Source of the DNA: Sorangium cellulosum
Lineage (GTDB): Bacteria; Myxococcota_A; Polyangia; Polyangiales; Polyangiaceae
NCBI GenBank assembly: GCA_020720045.1
Contig: DYPH01000042.1
Span: forward strand, 1 to 41,375
Direction of reading: 5' to 3'
DNA length: 41,375 nt
Below are positions 18,901-25,449 of this stretch, piece after piece. The translations under genes and the position numbers were made by a program. Positions within the stretch are counted from its first letter, which is position 1. Every line of letters starts with the position of its first letter. Below the pieces are notes generated by a model. That model was not told the DNA's origin. It saw only the letters and a list, made by a program, of their open reading frames with translations, and did not search any database.

Positions 18901-21351
18901 GAGCTCGAAGGCGGCGAGGTAGCGCTCGAAGGCCTTCTGGGGTTCCTTGACTTTGCCTTCGTAAAGGCCCGCAACTTCACGAAGAAGTTCGATGCGGACG
19001 TCTTCGTCGGTTTCGTGGAGGAGCTTGACTTCGATGGCGCCAGCGAGGGCCTTCCCGTTGCCGGCCGCTTGATAAATCGGGATCAGCGCTTCGGCGGCAC
19101 GCAGGTTGTCGGCTTCGAGTTCGAGGACCTTTTCGTAGGCCTTCGACGCGCGATCGTTCTTCTGCTTTTTGTCGGCCCAGAGCTCGGCAATTTTGAAAAG
19201 AAGGCCGATTTTCGCGTCGTCGCGGGTCTCTTTTGCTTCCTGCTGCTCGAGGACGCGAATGAACTCGTCCCACTTGCCGCTCTCCGCGTAGAAGACCTCA
19301 AGTTCATCCCAAAGCCCGAGGGCAAGGTACTTTTTCTTGAGTGCTTCCTGTGCCTTACGGTCCGAGGGGTCGAGGGTGAGGAGCTCGCGCCAGGCCTGGA
19401 CGGCCCCTTCGTCGTTGTTGAGGCGATCGCCGTAGATGGTCCCGAGCTTCGTCAAGATCTGAATCTTGGCGGCGGTGTCGTAGGTGATCTGCGCCTGCTT
19501 CTCGAGGACTTCCGCAAGCTTATCGAATTCCTTCGAACGCTCAAAGAGGCCAGAAAGCGACGAGAGCGCTTCCTGGTTCTGGTCGTCGTTGGCGAGGACT
19601 TCGTTCCAAAGCTCGATGCAGACTTCCGGCTTCTTGATCTTGTCGGTCGCGAGCTTCGCGATTTCAAAGAACTTTTCTGCCCGGGCAATGCCCGGGTCGA
19701 GCGCTTCCGCGGCGCGACGCTCAAGCGCGACGAGCTTCTCCCAATCGCGGCGCTTCTCGTACATTTGACGGAGGTAGGTCGCCGCCGTCTCGTTCGATTC
19801 ATCGATTGCAAGAACCTGCTCGTAGGCCTTCACGGCCTCGGCCTGGTTTGCGAACTTCGAGACGTAAAGGTCGGCCGCCTTCATGTAGAGGTCGACCCGC
19901 TCGGCCGCATCCGGAACGGCAGCGGCGAGTTGAAGGAGCGTCTTGACGTACTCGTTATAACGCTTGGCAGCTTCTTGCTTTTCTGCCTGGGCGCGGAGCG
20001 CTGCGATGGCGGCATCGTCGGAAGCAGCGGCCGGCGGAGCGACCGACGTGGCCGGCGCGGAAACCGGCTGCGCGGAAACCGGCTGCGCGGAAACGGGAGC
20101 CGCTTCCTCCACAACCGGAGCCACTTCAATCGTCGGAACCGGCTGCGGCGCGAGGGCCGTCAACGGAAGTTCTTGGACGGCCGTTTCCGCGGGGGCTTCT
20201 GCCTCCACTTCGACCTGGGCTTCCGGCTCGGCAGCGCCGCCGGTGAGTTGCTCACCGGTCTGCTCCTCGAAGGCCTTGAGCTGGGGATGCGCGGGATCGA
20301 TCGCGGCGAGACGCTCGAAATTGCTGCGCGCGCGCATCAAATTCCCGAGGTTTCGCCAAGCGATGACCGCCGCCTGCGCCACGATAAACGACTTGTCGCC
20401 GTAGGCAGCCGCCCCGGCCTCTTCGGCGAGGACGAGAACACGGTTCCAGTCTCCGCCCTTTTTACCAAAGGTATCACGAAGATAGGTAAATGCACCATCG
20501 GCGCCATCGGCACGGACGGCGTCTTCGAGGAAGCGCACGCCTACGTCTGGCTGTTGGTGGCGCCCAACCCAGCGTGCCCCAAAGGCGACGGCGGTGGCGC
20601 CGCGAAGCGCCGGGGAAGCGCCGGAAACAAGTGCTTTTTGGACCGCTTCGAGCGCTTCGAACGAGCCCGCTTCCGCGTGAGCCCCTTCGAAGAGCGCTGC
20701 GACCTGGCGATTCAGCGGATCGGCCGCGTAAGCCTTCTCCAGGAGCCCGAGGAGCTCGGAGGGGGCGAAACGCTTGGCCAAGCGCGCCGCGCGCAGGAAG
20801 AGCGCGCTACGGGCCTTAGCGTCGTCGCTCTGGCCGGCGGTGCGCAACAGCTCGGCGACGCGATCCTGCCATGTCGCTTCATCGACCTGGATGTCTTCGA
20901 GGGCGGCACGCGCCGCGTCGCTCGATCCACCGCTTGCGCCGAGGGCACGGGCGTAGGTCGCCGTCGCTTTTTCGTAATCGGCGGCGTCACTTGCGACGTC
21001 GCCAAGCTCGAGGAGCAGGGCGGTCGTCGTGACGGCGTCGCGCTCGGTCTTCAGCTCCAGTTCGAGGAGCTTCTGGACCATATTGACCTTGCCAAGGTCC
21101 CAATACACGCCACGGGCGGCCTCCAGGGCCTCCAGGAGCTGCGGATTGAGCTTGTAGGCGTCTTGGAAGTGCTTCAGCGCCTTTACGCCCGAGAGAAACT
21201 TGTCCCGCCACACCTTCCCCAAATGGAGATGATGCGCGGCCTTCACGGCGTTCGATGCTTCGCCGTTGGCGAGCCCCTTCTCGAGCTCCTCGACGAGCCC
21301 CTGCCAATCGCGAACGTTCTCGAGCTGCGTGAGTCGATCCTGCAAGTCCAT
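9961..21351 (-). CDS. gltI: Giant cytoplasmic TPR gliding protein GltI (AgmK)
   Basis: 3,796 residues from the ATG at 21351, preceded by a good ribosome site (GAGGAACC). No signal peptide or membrane helix is seen, so it is cytoplasmic. Almost the whole chain is degenerate TPR helical hairpins (recurring W-x-x-L, A-Y, and A-I-x-x-Y-x-x-V-L-x-x-D-P patterns). A disordered Ala/Pro/Glu-rich linker lies at about 368-450. Higher-order repeats are marked by an L-E-P/S-x-Y segment near residues 1056, 1361, 1749 and 1982. About 3,530-3,796 is a distinct non-TPR domain containing GFTPQELTFIVGKHLATYRG. Giant size, TPR content and position beside gltG match M. xanthus AgmK/GltI, part of the cytoplasmic face of the focal-adhesion complex. 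GltI is absent from the paralogous Nfs spore-coat machine, which favours a Glt assignment. It is transcribed alone, between two terminators. Confidence 0.9.
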   Translation of the reverse strand: MDLQDRLTQLENVRDWQGLVEELEKGLANGEASNAVKAAHHLHLGKVWRDKFLSGVKALKHFQDAYKLNPQLLEALEAARGVYWDLGKVNMVQKLLELELKTERDAVTTTALLLELGDVASDAADYEKATATYARALGASGGSSDAARAALEDIQVDEATWQDRVAELLRTAGQSDDAKARSALFLRAARLAKRFAPSELLGLLEKAYAADPLNRQVAALFEGAHAEAGSFEALEAVQKALVSGASPALRGATAVAFGARWVGRHQQPDVGVRFLEDAVRADGADGAFTYLRDTFGKKGGDWNRVLVLAEEAGAAAYGDKSFIVAQAAVIAWRNLGNLMRARSNFERLAAIDPAHPQLKAFEEQTGEQLTGGAAEPEAQVEVEAEAPAETAVQELPLTALAPQPVPTIEVAPVVEEAAPVSAQPVSAQPVSAPATSVAPPAAASDDAAIAALRAQAEKQEAAKRYNEYVKTLLQLAAAVPDAAERVDLYMKAADLYVSKFANQAEAVKAYEQVLAIDESNETAATYLRQMYEKRRDWEKLVALERRAAEALDPGIARAEKFFEIAKLATDKIKKPEVCIELWNEVLANDDQNQEALSSLSGLFERSKEFDKLAEVLEKQAQITYDTAAKIQILTKLGTIYGDRLNNDEGAVQAWRELLTLDPSDRKAQEALKKKYLALGLWDELEVFYAESGKWDEFIRVLEQQEAKETRDDAKIGLLFKIAELWADKKQKNDRASKAYEKVLELEADNLRAAEALIPIYQAAGNGKALAGAIEVKLLHETDEDVRIELLREVAGLYEGKVKEPQKAFERYLAAFELRPFEDQASADLERASKVTGSWEQVIAAYNKAIDDGSTNPDGQIALRLRLGRVLVEEVARIDDALAAYRAVYEVDGENDTALSALERLYRQVARFGDLLEIYERKRDLAVDPDEKKRIQYEIAKLFENEVKDVDKAIDTYNAVLEDDAQDAVSLQALDVLYGRLERWQPYADTLRRRIELEANDTVLVDLKYRLGRTLELHLGDAPAALENYREILVVDGGHDAAREALEALLAHETLAGEAAAILESIYEERGDWTKLVQALEILSATADELGRRVDLERKIARVAGDALNNKERAFVALSAALRFDPTLAETRGEIEVVAESANKWSELVALYAAIATESTDADLSRFFWMRVARINDERLGLVDEAAAAYDKVLALDAADQEALFALEQLFTRTERWTDLIKVKERRVEQSQDAGEGETLYAQIAAIYDQKLGSLEAAVASYNKVLEIDPSSLLALQSLDDLFTRQKLWNDLAENLEKQLSLAATDEEQLALMLRLAALRETEMAQVDVAIEGYRAVLERDASNAQAFSALERLGTQEAYELVIADLLEPFYTQLGDHQKLIGALEVQVKRSDDPSRRVELLHRIAQLHEDAAQDFDAAFETLARALREDPSSEETVAQLDRVARTTARFADLAAVYQSRGAKIAEDVTQGVEGADPDLAASLYMRAAFVQEQDLGETETAIALYRTVLEIAPIHLGAAESLERLYRGLQRWADLSLVLQRKSGMLDEPLQQKDALFQAASIEEDVLGQPEAAIAVYKKVLDIDADDVQALDALVRRYLGLKKWAELLEVYARKVDLVADPEEKKLIYYQVGAVYERELGDVPQSIDTYNKILELDPDDLQALSRLDVLYEQAQNWQELLVVLTRESEMTADPQEGISFQYRIAELYEKRLEDVARSVELYRDILGQQPDHGPTLVALEGLKAGEKDPLGAAAVLEPVYESAGAWRELISVHEVQVAHADDPFAKVDLLHRIARLHEDALSDHASAFATFARAIVFDNANEQTLSNLERLAMALGRWSEVTALYDAELDKLAENPDRLVELGLRVAQLYETQLEDVESAIARYRRVLEVEPENQSAVRSLDRLFTQTERWSDLATILAKEAEIGQDPADVLTFKYRLGQVREHRLQDVNSAIAAYREVLEAEADHADALEAVESLFARKIETVVVADLLEPLYRDAEQWTKLIAVHEAQLAHTEGQEERLAGFYRIAALHEEKLLDAPTTLDTYVRALKEFPVDERSGEEAPRLAAIIDAGFETLANAYADILGLHTDVKVQGEIGRRLAKTFEEDLGDVEKAEETYRYVLSVDGQDQEALSNLDRIYLAMEAWPELAGILDMRTKAPAEAYELIELFARLGEVYETKIGDIPNAIRAYRRIFDELDKTHEGAIAALARIYESQSAWRELDTVYLRELENASGDTQESEIRARIANLAATHLGEIDRAIETWKQVLDLRGEDPEALYALSNLYEREQRHRDLVEILERQASIAESDDDRVEILARRARTFTEKLTQDDLAYEDWTRVLDVDYANLEALRAICAIRRRQADAQELVTAIHQFIDRAAGTIDSGELRELYRELGKTYGGSLEQPFDAAEAWRHLLETGADFEAYDALEAIYRADERIVDVIDVKMQRAEALEDVAAKIAEFRSVAMLWTETLEEPDKATDAWQKIIEADAAHDEAFAELEKLHIAANRWEPLIELYLGRLDTRDEDKERTELLRKIAGVFEEKLDDKGQAFDALSQALEIDIFDTKTTKYLEKMAQATGRWGELITMVQAWLKATQEPARKVRLCLHLAKWYGDDLGHPEHAQPYYTQIVTLDPNNVGAFRQLAQLYRKGANWQQYGSTLQRALDVAVSEGDRKEVLTELGELLDGRMGQTDQAIDYFQRALKIDAHFLAALSNLERIYEARGANRELSEVLVAKVPALTEPEVIAQTKLRIGGLYEQLPQALPRAAETYREVLEIDPASISAMRGLARVYEGLGQWSELVKILEAELEVVETERERIELLMQLATIHETHFVKADVAAARLEQVVDIDPNHEAAYVALARNYRRLRQWHDLINAYERHITATLERQTKVELYGSIAQVYAGELDDVDRAIDAYRNIVDLDDQNVPALDALSKLYDKQGDASSAVDFMTRVADLTPDPAQRVESFYRIGKVLDEKLGDRVAAQDRYELALDLDPAHLLTLGALRQIAMDNADYDKAARYIDQEQSYTQAPRQRARLLVELGRLREEMLGEHEGAVLAWESALEADVENEDAAVPLVADYVATEQWAKAEPLLDALTRKAGKRDRAEQHDLWSKLGKVAAALGKDERALKAYQTAQQLDLTNQETIRGLAEVSFRLKDWASALTNFQKVLTSLGEEETDARAEVYFKLGSIKREQGQPKQAIANFDKALEILQGHRPTLDALVAIYSDAKDFKQVVAFKRMILDDVMDGDQRFDMLSDIADVWEKSEKNIAKAIEALEEAKDLKPSDLPLLNRLLMLYPQVKNWGSMADVLQAMSEIEKEPARKAIFLFTMAQLYRDADKLNDTDRAIELFNESLDANPNRLEAFERINKILTDTKDWKQLERAYRKMLRRLATANVQNADLSYSLWHGLGLIYRDRLQDANSAIEAFKMATREKPEDATERQILAELYEVTDQVENSRAEYFTLLEKDPMKEDAYRSLYRLALRIHDYDRAWTLCAALSFLGKADDEERGFFEQYRQRGMVQVKNRLDNEQWVRNLFHKDENLYIGKIFEMITPAVIVANTRRLQAERKLPALNPAQKQDPAQSTVTFSKTFFWASTVLGVQAPDLYLRNDVQGALVAVPTAPPASVAGQTVLTGFTPQELTFIVGKHLATYRGEHYMKNLFPTLAELKLMLFSAIKVILPDFAVPPDMAQAVTATAQQLAQLMQPLQREGLKVVVQKFVQDGAKADLKRWIQAVEVTAARAGLVLCGDLDIAKKIIAAEPQLPGDLSPSEKLKELIVFSVSDPYLALRKNLGIAIGQE
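20057..20094 (-). repeat. 15-base tandem repeat in the gltI linker
   Basis: Two exact copies of the 15-mer GCGGAAACCGGCTGC (20057-20071, 20072-20086) plus a partial third copy. On the coding strand they encode repeated S-A-Q-P-V inside the disordered Ala/Pro linker of GltI (about residues 420-432). The array could vary in copy number by slippage without breaking the frame. Confidence 0.85.
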
Positions 21352-21737
21352 GGTTCCTCGGCTGTGGCCTTTCCGCGTCGCGGCCAATCCTCGCGTTCAG
21401 CGCCGCTTCCGCACTCGCTTCGACCGCATTTCGCCTGGGAAAAGAGGCGCTTTGGACGTTAGAGACGGCACCGACCGCGTTGGTGGGGCGCCAAAGTACC
21501 AGAGGCCGTCGGCCAAGTGGGGGGCGATTGCGCAGCCCGATGCGCAAAAACTTGCCCGGCGCAAAATCTCTGCATGCCCCGCCGCGCAAAAGTCTTTTTT
21601 TACAGTAAATTCATCCCACGAGAACCGACGCGCCCCAGCGGACCGCTCTCCGCAACACAAACGAACAAAGGCTGGGCCTGTTCGACCCAACCTTTGACAT
21701 GCGATGCCGGCGCTACGCCGTCACGAAGCGACGACGT
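21352..21737. other. Intergenic region upstream of gltI (386 bases)
   Basis: No credible gene is seen here. It contains a weak terminator-like hairpin near 21667-21695 for the TPR lipoprotein gene, an A/T-rich stretch near 21590-21612 (run of seven T on the plus strand, then TACAGTAAATT) that stands out from the GC-rich background, and the gltI ribosome site. The gltI promoter should lie here, but no convincing -35/-10 pair could be chosen by eye. Confidence 0.6.
21667..21695 (-). terminator. Weak hairpin terminator after TPR lipoprotein gene
   Basis: An imperfect stem AAAGG-C-TGGG / CCCA-A-CCTTT with one mismatch and a nine-base loop, 43 bases past the stop at 21738. Downstream on the minus strand the sequence is only moderately T-rich (GTTCGTTTGT), so efficiency is uncertain. 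Confidence 0.4.
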
Positions 21738-22652
21738 TCAGGGCGTACCGCCCGCCTTCGCCGTCATCTGCTGGGCCTGCTCACACTGGGCCCGGTATCG
21801 CGCCGCCGCACTACCCTTGCAAACGACCTTCTGGAAGGCATTGAGCTGCTGGGTCGCTTCGCTCATCTTGTTCGCTTGGTAGTAGGTCGACCCGAGCGCG
21901 AAGAGCGTGATCGCTTCGCCGCCCTGGTTGCACTGGCCACAGGCCTTCTTCGCCGCTTCGAAGGACGAAATGGAGGCATTGATGTCCCCCTTGCGCTTAA
22001 GCGCGTCGCCGATGACATTGTGCAGCTTGTACATCGACTTGTCGCCCTCCTTGGCCAAGCCGACCCCCTCTTTCGCGACGTTCAAGGCTTCTTCCTTGAA
22101 GCCGAGCTGCGAATAGAGACTCGCAAGTTCAAAGTACCCTTCCGCCGACTCCGGGTGCGCCTTAACGCCCTTGGTGAAGTTGTCGAGGGCCCCCTTTTCA
22201 TCGTCGAGGTGAAGGAGAACGTTCGCAAGTTCAAAGTAGGAATCGGCCAGGTTCGGGTCCTTGGCGATCGCCTCTTCAAGCGGCCCCTTGGCTTCCGACC
22301 AGCTCGTCGGCCCCTTCTCTGCCGCCTTTGCGAGGCAATAGCCCTGGCGGAAGAAGTATTTCCCGTAGGTCGGCGCGAGCTTTGCCGCCTTGCTCATCGA
22401 CGCGGCGCAGTCGGCCCAGCGCTCCTTCTGCTTGTAGATGTCGCTCTCGCGCCAGAGAATCTTGTGGTTCTTCGGGTCGATCTGAGCGGCCTGCTCGTAC
22501 TTGGAGAGCGCCTCGTCGGGCGCGGTGGCCTTCGACTTGTCCCCCTCGTTGGCAAGGTTGATCGCATCGATGGCGTTTCGGCTGCAGCCCGTGGAAACGG
22601 CAACCAATCCGCAGAGAGCGACGAGAAGAGTGCGCGAAGCGACGGTGTTCAT
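21738..22652 (-). CDS. TPR lipoprotein between gltG and gltI
   Basis: 304 residues. The N-terminus has a signal peptide ending in the lipobox STGC (lipidated Cys23), so the protein is exported and membrane-anchored. The rest is a regular array of about six TPR hairpins (A-L-S-K-Y-E-Q-A-A-Q-I-D-P, A-K-G-P-L-E-E-A-I-A-K-D-P, A-L-D-N-F-T-K-G-V-K-A-H-P). Two cysteines sit close together (A-C-G-Q-C) near residue 240, and one further on. It occupies the slot where I recall gltH, an outer-membrane protein gene, in M. xanthus, yet it is clearly a TPR lipoprotein. It may be a lineage-specific scaffold of the machine, comparable in style to Tgl or AglT. A terminator upstream suggests its own promoter. 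Confidence 0.88.
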   Translation of the reverse strand: MNTVASRTLLVALCGLVAVSTGCSRNAIDAINLANEGDKSKATAPDEALSKYEQAAQIDPKNHKILWRESDIYKQKERWADCAASMSKAAKLAPTYGKYFFRQGYCLAKAAEKGPTSWSEAKGPLEEAIAKDPNLADSYFELANVLLHLDDEKGALDNFTKGVKAHPESAEGYFELASLYSQLGFKEEALNVAKEGVGLAKEGDKSMYKLHNVIGDALKRKGDINASISSFEAAKKACGQCNQGGEAITLFALGSTYYQANKMSEATQQLNAFQKVVCKGSAAARYRAQCEQAQQMTAKAGGTP

Positions 22653-22766
22653 GCTGGACGCGCACCCTACAAATACACCCTTCGGCGACCAAGGAAAAAA
22701 AACGCTCTGAGGACGGTTCTAGCAACCACCTGCGCGTCAGCGAGGCCTCCGCGAACAAACGGCAAA

Positions 22767-22790
22767 AGCCCCACTCCGAAGAGTGAGGCT
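22767..22790 (-). terminator. Intrinsic terminator after gltG
   Basis: On the minus strand AGCC-T-CACTC, loop TTCG, GAGTG-G-GGCT, followed by TTT and further T-containing sequence. It lies 32 bases past the gltG stop and separates gltG from the TPR lipoprotein gene. The stem has one internal mismatch and the T tract is short, so it is less certain than the gltI terminator. Confidence 0.65.
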
Positions 22791-22821
22791 CTGGTCCCTT
22801 CGCGGCGAGGCCGCAGTGGGC

Positions 22822-24894
22822 TCAATCGCCGGGGTTGAAGATGATCGGGTAGGTAACGGTAACGATCCCGCCTTCCGGCTGCGGGAAGGAGAGACCGCTG
22901 AAGCCGCGGACGACGCAGCTGACGACCGACTGATCGGCGAGGTCCGAACCACCGTCCGAGGCCGCCGAAACAGCGCCCGAACGGTCGATGATGAACTTCA
23001 CGCCAACGCGCCCCTGAAGGTTCGGGTTCGAACGGAGACCGTTTTCGTAGCAGAGACGGAAACGACCGAAGTTCTGGCGAACGATACGCTGGATGACTTC
23101 CGGCGGGAGACGACCGTTGACGGTCGTGACGCCCTGGCGGACCGTCGGGGCCTTAGCGGTGTGGGCGCCGCCGACCTTGCCGTGTCCGGAGCCGAAACCC
23201 TGGCCGGTACCGGTGCCGGCACCGTGACCGAGCGCGCCCTGGTTGCCGAGGCCGACGCCTTCGCCGCGACCGCCGCCACCTTCGCCGGTGCCGAAGAGGC
23301 CGAGGCCGCCGGCGCCGAAGGAGTCGCCGATGCTGTCGCCGAACATGTTGCCCTGAGCACTGCTCGGGTCGTTTCCGAGGGAATCCTCGCGGCCCCAGGG
23401 TGCGGTCGGCGCATTCGGATCGCCGCCCGCGCCGGTGTTGAGGAGCCCGATCATCCCGAACTCAGCCGCCTCGCGCATCGCTGCCTGGCGCGCAAGGTGG
23501 GGATCCTGGTTGTCCTGCGGACCTTGAACGCCGTAGCGCTTGCCGGTGTCGTTCGAGTTCTGCTTCCCCATCGACCCTTCTTCGCCCTTGGCGCGGGTCC
23601 CGGTGCCGCCTTCTTTGTTGTCGGCTGCGTTGTCGGCTTGCTCTTCCGTCTTCTTCTCTTCCTGCTCGCGTTCCGCTTGCGCGTTGAGCATCTTCTGGAG
23701 ATTCTGAAGCTGGTCGCGGTCGATTTCTTCCGCCGAGTCGCCGCCCATCGGGGGGACGAAGAACGCCATCGCACCAATCACGCCAAAGTGGAGTGCGAAG
23801 GAGAGACCCATGAAGCCGAAAACGGCTGCCGAAACCCCGGCGAGAAAACCGGCAACGGGCGCCTTGCCCGCGTTGCCAGCCGTCAGTTCGAACGCGAGAC
23901 CGCTCTCAAGTTCCTGGCGAACCTTCGCGCCGGGCGGAAGGTCGATCTCGTACGCACCCGGAAGTTCGCTCGAGGAGCGGGCCTTCCCCGACGCAACATA
24001 CTCCTGGAGCGACTGCTTCGGCTGCCCGGGAATTTCCACCGTGCCGCGGGTACGCGGGAGGATGATTGCCGCCGCACCGCCGCCGCGACCGGCAACGATC
24101 GGAACCTGAGCGGCGCCAATGACTTCCTGGGGTACGTAGTACCCAGATGCGGGGGTCTCACCAACGAAGTAGGTCCGCGGCGGCGAGAGGTGCCGCACGT
24201 GGAGGACGTTTGTGTCCCAGAGAACTAGGACCTCGACCGACGCGAGGTCGGCGCGCTCGACTTCCATCGAGTTCAGTTCGGGCCCGCTGCGGACCAGCGA
24301 GTAGGTGAAGGGGAGGTCGGGGTTGAAGTCGCTTCCGCCGGGGGCGTTGACTTCGTGACCGGCCGCCTGCGCCTGCGCAACGAACGGATTTGCTGCGAAC
24401 GGGTTCGAAGCGGCGAACGGGTTCGAAGCGGCAAACGGATTCGAAGCGGCCGCCGGCGCCGCAAACGGGTTCGCAGAAGCGGGGGCACTCGCGGCGAACG
24501 GATTGCTCGCAACTTCCCCCAATCCCTGCTGGGTCGGCGCGGCCGACGGAACCGCGGCGACGACACCGTCGGCGGGGCCGATCGCTTCGAGGATCACAAC
24601 CGTTCCGCCGATCTGAATCTGATCGCCGGCAACGATCTTCGCCTTGGTGATCCGCTTCCCGTTCACGAGCGTCCCCGGCTCAAAGCCGAGGTCGATCAGG
24701 GTGACGTCATCCTCCGCGGCGACCTCGATCATCGCGTGCCGAAGCGCGGCCTGCTCGTCGTCGATGCGGAGGTGCCCGCGCGGGTCCTTCCCGATTTTCA
24801 CCATGTCCTGCGCGAGCGTCTCGCGACGCAGGAGTTGGTCCCCCTGATAGAGGGCGAACGTGAGTGCAGCCTTAGCTTTGCCTTGCGCTTCCAT
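22822..24894 (-). CDS. gltG: GltG (PglI): FHA, transmembrane and TonB-like envelope protein
   Basis: 690 residues. Residues from about 12 to 102 form an N-terminal cytoplasmic FHA fold. A linker at 131-171 carries six NPF motifs. Residues from about 190 to 345 form a further cytoplasmic domain (YYVPQEVIGA, A-G-R-G-G-G-A-A-A-I-I-L-P). One or two hydrophobic segments at about 346-382 cross the inner membrane. An acidic/Lys-rich then very Gly-rich periplasmic linker follows, and residues 590-690 are the AgmX/PglI C-terminal (TonB-like) domain with a conserved Cys pair (FRLCYENG and VVSCVVRG) and the ending YPIIFNPGD. In M. xanthus GltG links the cytoplasmic platform to the outer-membrane module through its TonB-like arm. 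It is the only TonB-like protein here; the zinc-finger/GYF relative GltJ is not in the window. Confidence 0.93.
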   Translation of the reverse strand: MEAQGKAKAALTFALYQGDQLLRRETLAQDMVKIGKDPRGHLRIDDEQAALRHAMIEVAAEDDVTLIDLGFEPGTLVNGKRITKAKIVAGDQIQIGGTVVILEAIGPADGVVAAVPSAAPTQQGLGEVASNPFAASAPASANPFAAPAAASNPFAASNPFAASNPFAANPFVAQAQAAGHEVNAPGGSDFNPDLPFTYSLVRSGPELNSMEVERADLASVEVLVLWDTNVLHVRHLSPPRTYFVGETPASGYYVPQEVIGAAQVPIVAGRGGGAAAIILPRTRGTVEIPGQPKQSLQEYVASGKARSSSELPGAYEIDLPPGAKVRQELESGLAFELTAGNAGKAPVAGFLAGVSAAVFGFMGLSFALHFGVIGAMAFFVPPMGGDSAEEIDRDQLQNLQKMLNAQAEREQEEKKTEEQADNAADNKEGGTGTRAKGEEGSMGKQNSNDTGKRYGVQGPQDNQDPHLARQAAMREAAEFGMIGLLNTGAGGDPNAPTAPWGREDSLGNDPSSAQGNMFGDSIGDSFGAGGLGLFGTGEGGGGRGEGVGLGNQGALGHGAGTGTGQGFGSGHGKVGGAHTAKAPTVRQGVTTVNGRLPPEVIQRIVRQNFGRFRLCYENGLRSNPNLQGRVGVKFIIDRSGAVSAASDGGSDLADQSVVSCVVRGFSGLSFPQPEGGIVTVTYPIIFNPGD
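24382..24504 (-). repeat. NPF-motif repeat in GltG
   Basis: Codes for GltG residues 131-171, with six Asn-Pro-Phe motifs in the pattern [SA]NPFAA. The tightest part is a near-exact 18-base repeat (SNPFAA units) at about 24397-24450. It lies between the FHA domain and the second cytoplasmic domain and is predicted to be disordered. Confidence 0.85.
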
Positions 24895-24968
24895 GGTCTA
24901 CTCCACCGCGGGTCGCGGTTTGCCGCTGCTTGCGGCGTAAACGGAACGGGTCGTGTCCGTCCGAACTC

Positions 24969-25229
24969 TCAGAGGTTTTCGACGGACTTGAGCATTTCCG
25001 GCACGAAGCTCGTGCGCGGACGAATCAGCGTGGTGCGAACCGGACCGGGACGAACGCGAATCGTCGCGTCGTTCGGACCGAAACCACCGGCGGACAACGG
25101 GTCGTCCTTGAACTCGTAGCCGTAATCGCCGCCCTTTTCGTCCTTGCCTCCCGCCTGCGCAAACGCGGAGACGGAGAGCGAGAGCACGGCAAATGCGGCG
25201 AGCGTGGAAACAATCTTCTTCGCGTTCAT
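24969..25229 (-). CDS. Small secreted protein in the gltF position
   Basis: 86 residues from the ATG at 25229, with a strong ribosome site (GGAGG) seven bases upstream. A clear Sec signal peptide (K-K-I-V-S-T-L-A-A-F-A-V-L-S-L-S-V-S-A-F-A, cleavage near residue 24) is followed by about 60 mature residues rich in Gly/Asp and then basic ones (DDPLSAGGFGPNDATIRVRP), ending LKSVENL. No domain is recognised. It sits between gltE and gltG, the place of gltF in M. xanthus, which is the only reason for suggesting GltF. It is first in a transcript with gltG (74-base gap), after a terminator that closes the gltCDE transcript. Confidence 0.75.
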   Translation of the reverse strand: MNAKKIVSTLAAFAVLSLSVSAFAQAGGKDEKGGDYGYEFKDDPLSAGGFGPNDATIRVRPGPVRTTLIRPRTSFVPEMLKSVENL

Positions 25230-25402
25230 GGGGGCCTCCGAGAGGTGGGGCTGCGCAGGGTCGCTGCGGCGGGCGCAGTCTACGAGAAGCGGCGCCCGGT
25301 AGACAGAAAAAAAGTGCGCTTCGAGACGCGTCGGTGACACCCAGGAACGTGGGGGGCTTGGAACGCGCAGCGAAGAAAAAGTTCCCAGGAAAATAGAAAA
25401 AG

Positions 25403-25425
25403 CGCGGCGGGGGTGAACCGCCGCG
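25403..25425 (-). terminator. Strong intrinsic terminator after gltE
   Basis: A perfect eight-base-pair stem CGCGGCGG (25403-25410) / CCGCCGCG (25418-25425) with a seven-base loop. On the minus strand it is followed by CTTTTTCTATTTTCC. It begins 24 bases past the gltE stop and splits the Glt cluster between gltE and the gltF-position gene. Confidence 0.88.
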
Positions 25426-25449
25426 ACTTTCTTTACGGTTTCCCTAGGT

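Noticed and set aside
20057-20094. Tandem 15-mers as a CRISPR-like or mobile-element repeat.
   Set aside because: In frame inside gltI, no spacers, and encode a low-complexity Pro/Ala linker; ordinary coding slippage repeat.
13087-21462. Very long open frame (2,791 codons) on the plus strand opposite gltI, and another of 867 codons at 10075-12678.
   Set aside because: They mirror the Glu/Leu/Ala-rich codon usage of gltI, have no ribosome site or recognisable domain, and give low-complexity Val/Asp/Glu/Leu/Arg sequence. Typical antisense shadows in high-GC DNA.
21544-21558. A GG-N10-GC sequence on the minus strand (CGGGCAAGTTTTTGC) resembling a sigma-54 -24/-12 promoter upstream of gltI.
   Set aside because: Only the GG and TTGC cores match; the rest of the -24 element is poor, and such matches are common by chance. 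It is about 190 bases from the start codon. Tempting because of the nearby activator, but not supported.
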